Assembly: GCA_002914845.1 (NCBI GenBank)
Contig: JXTC01000322.1
Coordinates: 1 to 64,000 of the forward strand
DNA from: Trema orientale
Taxonomy: Eukaryota > Streptophyta > Magnoliopsida > Rosales > Cannabaceae
Reading direction: 5' to 3'
Length of the DNA stretch: 64,000 nt
A program made the position numbers and the translations under genes. Positions 21,291-31,590 of the stretch are shown here, one piece after another. Each line of letters opens with the position of its first letter. Position 1 is the first letter of the stretch. The notes beneath the pieces were generated by a model. It worked only from the letters and a program-made list of their open reading frames with translations, did not search any database and was not told the DNA's origin.

Positions 21291-22066
21291 TATGAATGCC
21301 CTTTTAGTATTGAAGATATGCAAGGAAGGCTACCACTTCGTGTTTGACAAGAAGTTGCACGTCTTCTATAACAATCTACTGTACTGTGTGAGAGAAATGC
21401 AGAATAGACTTTATGTCCTAACCCCAAAGCCATAAAGTACACCATATTCAATTATGAGTATTACTACACTCCAAGAGATGGTGAAAGACATTAGGAAGGA
21501 GCGTAACACCATCGATTGACACAAGCGACTCGGACACATGCCATGCTAAGAAATTTACAAACTTATGGAGCTGGGTCACTTACATGAAGTTGATATCAGC
21601 AGTGACATAGACTCTGAGGATTGCAAGAAGCCTGTAGAGTACAAGCGTCGTCTTGCCACTCGTTATGAGAAAGCTGAGGCACGTTTAGAGTGCGTACATG
21701 TGCATATCTGTAAACCTATAGAAGGAGTTTCCTACAACAAGCATACTATGTTTATCACTTTTGTTGATGAATATTCGGACTTCGGCCAAGTCTATTTTCT
21801 CAAGAAATATGATGAAGTCCCAGATGCTTTCTATAAGTTCGACAGAAAAGTATGGATGCAACACGACACTAGGGTCAAGAAGTTCAAGATTGAAGCTGAA
21901 CATGGAGATATAGATTCTTTACGAGACCTGCTAAGGCCAACACTAGCTAATCTTGCTATTCCTTATGAGTATGTGACTATCTATGAGTATAGTCGTATAG
22001 GAGCTGCTGAGAGATACAACATCAGACTCAAGCATACTATAGAGTTGATGTACAAAGAGTCGCTGC
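21290..22066 (+). mobile_element. Copia pol fragment (pre-integrase/integrase), left of the Gypsy insertion
   Basis: Contains an HKRLGHMP pre-integrase word near 21520 and integrase-like sequence with FITFVDEYSDFGQVYFLK, diverged from the integrase at 34.1 kb. It is cut at 22066 by the Tekay-like insertion (gctgc duplication), and Copia coding continues beyond that insertion at 31115. Because a second Copia integrase exists at 34.1 kb, this piece most likely belongs to another Copia (B) whose 3' LTR is at 31591. Fossil. Confidence 0.7.
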
Positions 22067-23157
22067 TGTGACATCCCCCGATCCCACACGCGTAGTAAGA
22101 GATATTCGTAAAAATATTCAGCGAGATCGGAAGGCGCCACTCGACTTAGAACTGGTAAAATCGAGAAAATTAAAACGTTTTAAATTTTCTGGAAGAAAAA
22201 GAAAAATTCCACTCACTCATATTTATACATAATATAATTTATACATATATACACCCTGGCAAAGTGGGCCTCTCATAAAATATACATAATATATANAATA
22301 GATAATCATATGATTGGGATCCCTGTGTATATTGTATTGCCTGACAAGACCGTGAATCGCATACTGAGCCACTCAGAGATCATATAACATATCATGAGCA
22401 GTATGGAGGTCTCGAGTCCCAAATACATCTTAAACCCCCTCTGTGTACTGCAGAGGTCCACCCCATACCGCCGTCAGAGTGTTCCCGCAGGAACCATATT
22501 GTCCCCGAAAGGACCAGAGTGTTCCCGAAGGAACCATATTGTCCCCGAAAGGACCAGAGTGTTCCCGAAGGAATCATATTGTCCTCGAAAGGACCAGAGT
22601 GTTCCCGAAGGAACCAGAGTGTCCCAGAAGGAACCATATCACATATTTGGGCGCTGGCCCACCACACCCTATTCACCAATACTCGTCAGATAATATAAAT
22701 ACACCATGTGTTCATGTCTCATGCAAAGCTGAATGATAAATGCATATGTACGCATATTCACAAATTCCATATCCACATATTTCACAGATTCATAGAAACA
22801 AAGAATTTCTTACATTGCAGGTGTGACATTACTTACCTCGAGTCCGAGCTTTTATCTCCTTATGAAATGCTCTTCGCTCAAGGTACAACTGACATGATCC
22901 TATCATATTTCCAGTTACCAACTTATTTGGTCACATGTCTAAAGCCTGATGCACATACTAATATAAATATAACTAGCAACTCTTACTGTATAAATTTTTC
23001 AAATAAAATGAAAATAATCAATACATACTTCACAGAGAGCTCATACCATTCCTTTCATATAAATTTGCAACAATAATAAGTAACATGGCTAAGACTCATT
23101 TCAGGATATTTATCATAATTAACAAAATATTTAGATTAATCGAGAATTCCCCAGAAC
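22067..23157 (-). repeat. LTR 3' half, minus orientation (left arm of palindrome A)
   Basis: The reverse complement of 23209-24459 with few differences. A single N at 22296 stands where about 190 bp of the other arm (about 24037-24230) are missing. Includes more units of the 40-bp repeat than the right arm. Confidence 0.9.
22475..22640 (-). repeat. 40-bp tandem repeat inside the LTR, left arm
   Basis: Units of CAGAGTGTTCCCGAAGGAAC plus CATATTGTCCCCGAAAGGAC, about three full units and partial ones. The right arm counterpart (23736-23859) has fewer units. Confidence 0.85.
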
Positions 23158-23208
23158 AAAATAATTAATTTTTTTTTATAATTATAGTTCCCCTAAAAAA
23201 CAATTATA

Positions 23209-24459
23209 GTTCTGGGGAATTCTCGATTAATCTAAATATTTTGTTAATTATGATAAATATCCTGAAATGAGTCTTAGCCATGTTACTTATTATTGTTGCA
23301 AATTTATATGAAAGGAATGGTATGAGCTCTCTGTGAAGTATGTATTGATTATTTTCATTTTATTTGAAAAATTTGTACAGTAAGAGTTGCTAGTTTTATA
23401 TATATATATATATTAGTATGTGTATCAGGCTTTAGATATGTGACCCAATAAGTTGGTAACTGGAAATATGATAGGATCATGTCAGTTGTACCTTGAGCGA
23501 AGAGCATTTCATAAGGAGATAAAAGCTCGGACTCGAGGTAAGTAACGTCACACCTGCAATGTAAGAAATTCTTTGTTTCTGTGAATCTGTGAAATATGTG
23601 GATATGGAATTTGTGAATATGCGTACATATGCATTTATCATTCAGCTTTGCATGAGACATGAACACATGGTGTATTTATATTATCTGACGAGTATTGGTG
23701 AATAGGGTGTGGTAGGCCAGCGCCCAAATATGTGATATGGTTCCTTCGGAGACACTCTGGTTCCTTCGGGAACACTCTGGTCCTTTCGGGGACAATATGG
23801 TTCCTTCGGGAACACTCTGGTCCTTTCGGGGACAAATGGTTCCTGCGGGAACACTCTGACAGCGGTATGGGGTGGACCTCTGCAGTACACAGAGGGGGTT
23901 TAAGATGTATTTGGGACTCGAAACCTCCATACTGCTCATGATATGTTATATGATCTCTGAGTGGCTCAGTATGCGATTCACGGTCTTGTCAGGCAATACA
24001 ATATACACAGGGATCCCAATCATATGATTATCTATTCTCTGTCATGTGCATTTTGCATCGGCATGCGTTGCTTACTGAGTTTTATACTCATAAATATTCT
24101 TACATTGCAGATGATACTGTTGATATGTGAGTTTAGGGGAAGAGTGCCGACTTTCTGACCGCGGCTTATGTATATGAGCATTTTGACCTGTGGTTTCCTG
24201 ACAGAGAATTTTATATACGTTTTGAGTGTGTATATATTATGTATATTTTATGAGAGGCCCACTTTGCCAGGGTGTATATATGTATAAATTATATTATGTA
24301 TAAATATGAGTGAGTGGAATTTTCTTTTTTCTTCCAGAAAATTTAAAACGTTTTAATTTTCTCGATTTTACCAGTTCTAAGTCGAGTGGCGCCTCCCGAT
24401 CTCGCTGAATATTTTTACGAATATCTCTTACTACGCGTGTGGGATCGGGGGATGTCACA
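23209..24459 (+). repeat. LTR 3' half, plus orientation (right arm of palindrome A)
   Basis: 1,251 bp ending GGGGGATGTCACA, directly followed by the primer binding site, so this is the genuine 5' LTR end of the body that follows. It pairs with 22067-23157 across a 51-bp spacer. Confidence 0.92.
23736..23859 (+). repeat. 40-bp tandem repeat inside the LTR, right arm
   Basis: GGTTCCTTCGGGAACACTCT and GGTCCTTTCGGGGACAATAT units, about two and a half; the counterpart of 22475-22640 with a different copy number. Confidence 0.85.
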
Positions 24460-24460
24460 G

Positions 24461-24473
24461 TTGGTATCAGAGC
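24461..24473 (+). promoter_or_regulatory. Primer binding site of the Tekay-like element
   Basis: TTGGTATCAGAGC, initiator-Met type, one base after the LTR terminus CACA. Confidence 0.92.
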
Positions 24474-24659
24474 TTATGTTTTAAAATGATTCTAAAGACC
24501 GCTTATATACTCACGTCGGGAAGGAAAGGAAGCGTCACTCCTCTGTAAGTGTTTAATATGTATTTGATATCTATTATAATTTTTTTTATTTTATTTTACA
24601 CTATTTGCATTCATATTCTGGTAATGAATATTATTAGCCATAATTGGAACTATGGATTT

Positions 24660-26194
24660 TGGGTGTGATGATATCTGTATGGTGACTACTCGGGGTCAAA
24701 AGAATTTTGAGAGGGGTGCATCTTCTTCACAGGGTGGTAATTAGGTTGAACAATTGGCTTCTTTGATACAGAATATATTAGAGTAGTGTATGAGACAAGA
24801 AAATCAACCTAATCCTCCACCACTGCCACCCCAGCAGAGACAGGATACTAGTGAGAGTGCTGAGGAGAGATTTAGGAAACTTCATCCTCCAACCTTTGAT
24901 GGCAGGATTGATCCAATTCAGGTAGAGCAGTGGATTAGGACCACTGAGTATATGCTGGCTTACGCCAAGGTTTTTGATGCAGATAAAGTCCCATATGCTA
25001 GTTTTATGCTGAGACATCACGTTGAGTACTAGTGGGACACCATGAGTACTCCATTTGGTGCCATACTTCCCTATGGAGAGGATATGTATTCAGACAAAAT
25101 TTTGAGAGCTTGTCCTATTATAGTGGATGATAGAGAATTATTTGCAGACTTAATTATGCTTGATATGAATGACTATGAAATTATTTTGGGTATAGATTGA
25201 CTGTCAAACTATTTTGCTAAGATTGATTGTAAGAGAAAAATGGTGACAGACCAGTTTGTACTTATGGATACTCAATATAAAACTAAGTTTCCTTTGATTT
25301 CAGCCATGAAAGCTCAGAAATTATTAGAAAAAGGTGCTACAGGATATTTGGCTAGTGTTTTTGATACATCTGTTGAGCAGAAATTGAGACCAGAAGATGT
25401 GTTGGTTGTGCAAGACTTTTTGGAAGTGTTTCAAGAGGATTTATCGGGTTTGCCACCGGTAAGAGAAATTGATTTTGCTATTGATTTGGTACCAGGTATT
25501 GTACCTATTTCTAAGACACCCTATAGGATGGCCCCTGGCAGAATTAAAGGAGCTAAAGACTCAGTGACAGGAATTGCTAGATAAAAGATTTGTACATCTT
25601 AGTTTTTTTTCACCGTCGGGTATGCTAGTTGTGTTTGTGAAAAAGGAAGACGATACTATGAGATTGTGTATTGACTATAAAGAGATTAACAAAGTTACCA
25701 TTAAGAACAAGTATCCCCTACCTCGCATCGATGATTTATTTAATCAACTTCAGGGTGCCTCTATGTTTTCAAAGATTGATTTAATGTCTGGTTACCATCA
25801 GTTGAGAATTAGAGAGGAAGACATTTTGAAGACTACTTTTAGAACTTTGTGTGGTCATTATGACTTTTTGGTGATGTCATTTGGTCTGACCAATGCTCCA
25901 GCAGCATTTATGGATTTGATGGATAGGATATTTTAGGAATTCTTAGATAAGTTTGTTATTGTGTTTATCGATGACATTTTAGTATACTCATGATATAGAG
26001 AGAAGCACAAAGAGCATTTGAGAATCATTCTTCAGATATTAAAAGAGAAGGAGCTATATGCTAAATTCAAGAAATGCGAGTTCTGGTTAGAAAAAGTGTC
26101 GTTCCTTGGTCACGTTAATTCTCAGGATGGGATTTCTGTTGACCCTACCAAGGTTGAGGCAGTTAGTAATTCGTCTAGACCTACTAATGTGACA
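24660..26194 (+). mobile_element. Tekay-like gag-pol, first partial copy
   Basis: Gag part with PTFDGRIDPIQVEQWIR near 24890, a protease-flank part, then RT with [32 protein letters not shown] and [10 protein letters not shown]-type catalytic wording near 25960. It ends at a single N (26195). The next 1.4 kb is a second, similar but not identical copy of 24803-26194. Fossil. Confidence 0.85.
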
Positions 26195-26195
26195 N

Positions 26196-28990
26196 CAACT
26201 TAACCTTCCACCACCGCCACCCCAACAGAGATAGGATACTGGTGAGAGTGCTGAGTAGAGATTAAGGAAACTTCAGCCTCTAACCTTTGATGGCGGAATT
26301 GATCCAATTCTGGATTAGGACCACTGAGCATATGCTGGCTTACGCCAAGGTTTCTGATGCAGATAAAGTCCCATGTGCTAGGTTTATGCTGAGACATCAC
26401 GCTGAGTACTGGTGGGATACCATGAGTACTTCATTCGGTACCACACTCTCTTCTGGAGAGGTTATGTATTCAGATAAAATTTTGAGAGCTTGTCCTATTG
26501 TAATGGAGGACAGAGAATTATTTGTGCTAGATATGAATGACTATGAGATTATTTCGGATATGGATTGGCTATCGAAGTATTTTGCTAAGATTGACTACCA
26601 AAAGAAAATGGTGACATTTCATCCTCCTAATGCTGACCAGTTTATACTTGTGGGTACTCAGAGCAAAGCAAAGTTTCCGTTGATATCAGCTATGAAAGCT
26701 CAAAAATTTTTGGAAAAAGGTTGTACAGGATACTTGGCTAGTATTGTTGATACATCTATTGAGCAGAAGTTAAGACCAGAAGATGTGTTAATTGTACAAG
26801 ATTTCTTAGATGTGTTTCAAGAGGATTTGCCAGGTTTGCCGCCTATAAGAAAAATTGACTTTGCTATTGATTTGGTACCAGGTACTGCACCTATTTCTAA
26901 GACACCTTATAGGATGGCGCCAGCAGAGTTAAAGGAGTTAAAGACTCAGTTACAAGAACTTCTGGACAAAGGATTTGTACGTCCTAGCTTTTCACCGTGG
27001 GGTGCACCAGTTCTGTTTGTTAAAAAGAAAGATGGCACTATGCGATTGTGTATTGACTACAGAGAACTTAACAAAGTGACTATTAAAAACAAGTATCTCC
27101 TACCTCGCATCGATGATTTGTTTGATCAACTACAGGGTGCTTCAGTACTTTCAAAGATTGATTTGAGATCTGGTTACCATCAGTTAAGAGTCAGAGAAGA
27201 AAAAATTCTGAAGACTGCCTTTAAGACTCAGTATGGCCATTATGAATTTTTGGTGATGCCATTTGGTCTGACCAATGCTCCGGCAGCGTTTATGGACCTG
27301 ATGAACAGGATATTTAAGGAATTCCTAGATAAGTTTGTTATTGTGTTCATTGATGATATTTTGGTGTACTCATGATTTAGAGAAGAGCATAAAGAGCATT
27401 TGAGAATCGTCCTTCAAATACTGAATGAGAAAGAGTTATATGCGAAATTCAAGAAATATGAGTTCTAGTTTTTAAAAAAAAAAAAAAAAGTGTCATTCCT
27501 TGGTCACATTGTTTCTCAGAATGAGATTTTTGTTGACCCAGCTGCGGTTGAGGCAGTTAATAATTGGTCTAGACCTACCAATATTACATAGATTAGAAGT
27601 TTTCTAGATTTGGCCGGTTATTACAGAAATTTTATTGAGGGATTCTCTAAGATCGCTATGCCACTTACACAGTAAATTAGGAAGAATAACAAGTTTATAT
27701 GGACTGATGAGTGTGAGAAGAGTTTTCAAGAATTAAAGCAGAGATTAATTTCAGCACCAGTCCTGACTGTACCTTTAGGTACAGAGGGATTTGTTATCTA
27801 TAGTGATGCTTCGAAACAAGGTTTGGGATACGTCTTCATGCAAAATAGGAAGGTTATTGCTTATGCTTCAAGACAGCTAAAGGATTATGAGTGTAACTAT
27901 CCTACTCATGATTTAGAATTGGCAGTAGTAGTGTTTGCACTAAAGATTTGGCGGCATTACCTGTATGGAGTATATTGTGAAATTTTCACTGATCACAAAA
28001 GTTTAAAGTATTCGTTTACTCAAAAAGAATTGAATATGAGACAACAATGTTGGCTAGAATTGGTAAAAGACTATAATTACGACATCAGTTATCATCCAGG
28101 AAAAATTATTGTTATGGCAGATGCACTCAGCAGAAAATCATTAGGTAGTTTGGCAGCTTTAAACAAGTTAGAGAAACCTCTACAGGAAGATTTATATAGG
28201 TTAGGTATTGAATTAATTACTGGTAAATTATACGCTGTGATATTGCAGTTCACTTTATTAGACAGGATTAGACAGGGCCAGAAGGAAGATCCTGATTTGA
28301 TTGGATATAAAGAATTGGTAGAGTCAGGTAAAAAGTCATATTTTAGTATTTCTACTGAAGGAGTAATCAGATTCTAAGGTAGACTTTGTGTACCAGATGA
28401 CAGAAGTATCGAGGAAGAAATTCTTGTAGAAAGTGCAGATCTCCAGTTCACTAGGATGAGGTTGGAGAGCGACGTTATTTGGGTCCTGATATTGTTAGAG
28501 ATACAGCTGAGGCATTTGAAAAGATCAAAATACGCATGATAGCAGCTCAAAGTAGACAAAAATTTTACGCATATCCAGAATGTCGACCCTTACATTTTTC
28601 TATTAGAGATAAAGTATTTCTTAAGGTTGCCCCTATAAAAGGTGTCATGAGATTTGGAAAGAAAGGAAAGTTGAGCCCGAGATTCATTGGTCCCTATGAG
28701 ATTCTCGAGAAAGTTGGGAATGTTACTTATAGGCTTGCATTGCCCCCAGAATCATTAGGTGTAGACAACGTCTTCCATGTTTCTATGCTAAGAAAGTATG
28801 TATCAGATCCATTCCATGTTCTTAGCCATGAGCCACTTGAACTAGATCCACAATTAACCTATGAGGAACGTCCCGTTCAGATTCTAGATAAAAAAGAGAA
28901 AGAACTAAGAAACAAAAGGATTCCATTAGTGAAAGTTCTGTGGCGAAACCATTCTGTTAAGGAGGCTACATGGGAGTGAGAAGATGAAAT
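26196..28990 (+). mobile_element. Tekay-like gag-pol, second partial copy through chromodomain
   Basis: It restarts in gag (homologous to 24803 onward), then protease flank, RT ([41 protein letters not shown]), RNase H (27780-28140, [21 protein letters not shown] and TDHKSLKY) and an integrase C-terminal part (28560-28980) with LSPRFIGPYEILEKVG and a chromodomain-like end (VLWRNHSVKEATWE). A chromodomain after the GPY module defines plant chromoviruses; RT wording and primer site point to Tekay/Del. Fossil. Confidence 0.88.
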
Positions 28991-29285
28991 GAAAAGGCAA
29001 CATCTAGAATTATTTGGTAAACAAATTTCGAGGACGAAATTTTTATTAGGAGGGGAGGATTGTGATATCCAGAACTCCTAAATGACACCCAATTTCTCAC
29101 ATAATTAAAGAGCCAATNATTCTGTTAAGGAGGCTACATGGGAGTGAGAAGATGAAATGAAAAGGCAACATCTAGAATTATTTGGTAAACAAATTTCGAG
29201 GACGAAATTTTTATTAGGAGGGGAGGATTGTGATATCCAGAACTCCTAAATGACACCCAATTTCTCACATAATTAAAAAGCCAAT
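28951..29285 (+). repeat. 167-bp direct duplication around a single N (assembly seam)
   Basis: 28951-29117 is repeated at 29119-29285 with one visible difference, the two copies touching at the N at 29118. This looks like two overlapping contig ends that were not merged. Confidence 0.85.
29047..29060 (+). promoter_or_regulatory. Polypurine tract of the Tekay-like element
   Basis: TAGGAGGGGAGGAT just before the LTR start TGTGATATCC at 29061. The same junction is present again at 29215-29229 in the duplicated stretch after the N at 29118. Confidence 0.85.
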
Positions 29286-29633
29286 AATGATGTGATTACA
29301 TAACATTTTCAATTATATTATTATCATTTCTGCATACTATTTTAAGTTTTGATACTAAATTATTATGATTATTAACTCTTGTTACTTTTTAAATAATTTA
29401 CAGTGAAATGCTCTGGAAATGCTCTTTGATACAAATTTGACGTATATTAAGTCAATTATTCAATTTTGATTGTTCATTTTAGTATACAATAATTTTTATT
29501 GAGATTTGTTTGTCAAATTGATTTTTGTAGTGAAATGTTCAAGTACACTCATGGTACAAGTCTGACCTATATTGTATTAGATATTGTTAGAATTTAGTCT
29601 CAATATTTGACAAATTATTGAGTAAAAAAAAAA
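29229..29633 (+). repeat. LTR 5' part, plus orientation (left arm of palindrome B)
   Basis: 405 bp starting TGTGATATCCAGAACTCC, pairing with 30710-31114 almost base for base. Confidence 0.9.
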
Positions 29634-30709
29634 TGTGACTAGATAAGTTGTTTAGTGCAATTTTATGAGCGATGAAACTTTAGATATTTTGTTAAATGTT
29701 TATTTAGTCAGGTTATTTATTTTGCACACTTCTCTGGCTTATGATTAAATTTGTCCCTCTTTATATATATATATTTTAATGCATATACTTATTATTTACT
29801 TTTATTTTATAATTCAATTTACATATGTCGATATTTAATTCTTTATAAAAGAAACCGACTTGTTATGTCGGCAAACTCCATGAGCTGCATATAATACTAA
29901 TAATAGTCATTCGTCAGTTACTCTTTTCCTTTATCAATCCTTCAATTTATAAGTATATATTTTTCTTAATATGTATAAACCATATGTCCATCGAATTGAG
30001 GAATTGACTTGGTGCATAAATAGCATAGTCAAATTATCTTGTCTTTGATTTTAGTCATTCCTAAGGTAATCGTCTTTTATAGTTGTTGCTTTTAAATAAA
30101 CTTTTTCGTTTTTGTGAATGGTGTGCATCCAGTTCTTGGTTTCTGATTACAATGGATATATATATATATATATGTTTATACACTTATGAATGTTGCTGCC
30201 AAGTTATATCTGTTTGAGAAAATTTCTTTTGCGATAAGAACATAGATGTGAGCCTTATTTAATTGTTCAAGATAGTAAAAGTAAGTTGAACGTAGTGGAC
30301 TAAGTGCTAGTAATTTTAAATTATAGTTTTACTTATATGTATGTACTAAATTGAGCATGATCCTCTTTCTAATTATTATTTTGATAAATTCTATTAAAAA
30401 AAAAATTGAAACTAATCTAGAATTTGTTTTGACAACTTTCTATCTTTTTGCTATGTGTATTTCTGTAGACAAAATTAATTAGAGTGCAGCTTTGTGATCG
30501 ATTTAAGATTGTGACTTGATTTCATAATATTTATTTTAGTTCAATTGGCTAATATATTTTCTATGTAGGACCATATACTTATATGATTATATTGGAGTTA
30601 GATTGTTTGTAGGTAGATTTTACTTCTCGTTTACAAAGAATTATATTGAAGTAATGATAGAATTGACTTTGGAGTTCTTTATTTTTTTTGTGTTACAATG
30701 ATAATTGTT
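29634..30709. other. Loop of palindrome B, probably LTR interior
   Basis: 1,076 bp of AT-rich sequence with a TA run at 30158-30171 and no coding frame. By position it is the interior of one of the two facing LTR parts; which one is not decided. Confidence 0.5.
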
Positions 30710-31114
30710 TTTTTTTTTTACTCAATAATTTGTCAAATATTGAGACTAAATTCTAACAATATCTAATACAATATAGGTCAGACTTGTACCATGAGTGTAC
30801 TTGAACATTTCACTACAAAAATCAATTTGACAAACAAATCTCAATAAAAATTATTGTATACTAAAATGAACAATCAAAATTGAATAATTGACTTAATACA
30901 AGTCAAATTTGTATCAAAGAGCATTTCCAAAGCATTTCACTGCAAATTATTTAAAAAGTAACAAGAGTTAATAATCATAATAATTTAGTATCAAAACTTA
31001 AAATAGTATGCAGAAATGATAATAATATAATTGAAAATGTTATGTAATCACATCATTATTGGCTATTTAATTATGTGAGAAATTGGGTGTCATTTAGGAG
31101 TTCTGGATATCACA
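30710..31114 (-). repeat. LTR 5' part, minus orientation (right arm of palindrome B)
   Basis: 405 bp, the reverse complement of 29229-29633, ending GGATATCACA at the gctgc target duplication. Confidence 0.9.
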
Positions 31115-31590
31115 GCTGCTATCCAAAAGATACTGGGATTATGCTTTAAAGACAGCTTCGTACATCCTCAACTTTACTCCATCAGATAGAGTTGCTTCGA
31201 CACCTTTTTAGATGTGGATGGGCTATGTAGAGAGCTTAGAGCATCTAAATATATGGAGTTGCGAAGTATTCTGTGCAAGAAAGTATAAGAAGTTGACAAG
31301 AATTCAGAAAAGTATTTTCTGCTTGGCTATCTAAAGGAAGAGAAGGGCTATATTCTTTATAGATAATCTACCAAAACTACCTTCATCAGCAGAAGTGGAG
31401 ACTTTCCGGAGGATGAGAGAGAAGTTCGTCAAGAAGATGATAGAGAGCTTATGATCTTCATTACTTTTCTTAGTATTTAAGTTGTTAGTTGAACACTTAA
31501 TTTTTGCTTTTATTATTTTGGTCATTTGGAACATTTTTGGGTTTTTAGTGTGTTATTTTGAGTAACTGCTTTTTTGGACAAGTGGGAGAT
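31115..31590 (+). mobile_element. Copia pol fragment and 3' end, right of the Gypsy insertion, with purine tract
   Basis: Copia integrase-like coding resumes directly after the gctgc duplication (words such as DYALKTASYILN and HLNIWSCEVF). It passes into a non-coding tail and ends with the purine tract AAGTGGGAGAT right before the LTR at 31591. This makes it the 3' end of Copia B. Fossil. Confidence 0.75.

Larger units (their letters stand above)
22067..31114. mobile_element. Ty3/Gypsy chromovirus (Tekay/Del-like) inserted in Copia, with body inverted relative to its ends
   Basis: The outer ends are LTR termini in minus orientation: TGTGACATCC at 22067 and GGATATCACA at 31114. They are flanked by a perfect 5-bp duplication gctgc (22062-22066 and 31115-31119) inside Copia pol. 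The body (24461-29060) reads plus: initiator-Met primer site, gag, RT, RNase H, integrase C-terminus with chromodomain, purine tract. LTR halves therefore face each other, giving palindromes at 22067-24459 and 29229-31114. Three single-N joins (22296, 26195, 29118) lie inside. It is broken in several places. Either a scaffolding flip or a true inversion. Confidence 0.85.

Noticed and set aside
22475-22640. Regular 40-bp repeats that could suggest a CRISPR-like array
   Set aside because: Repeats are head-to-tail with no unique spacers, lie inside an LTR and are in plant DNA. They are an LTR minisatellite.
22392-23941. Several frames rich in Pro/Arg/Glu repeats in both palindrome arms
   Set aside because: They are translations of the 40-bp LTR repeat in different frames and mirror each other across the palindrome, so they are not genes.
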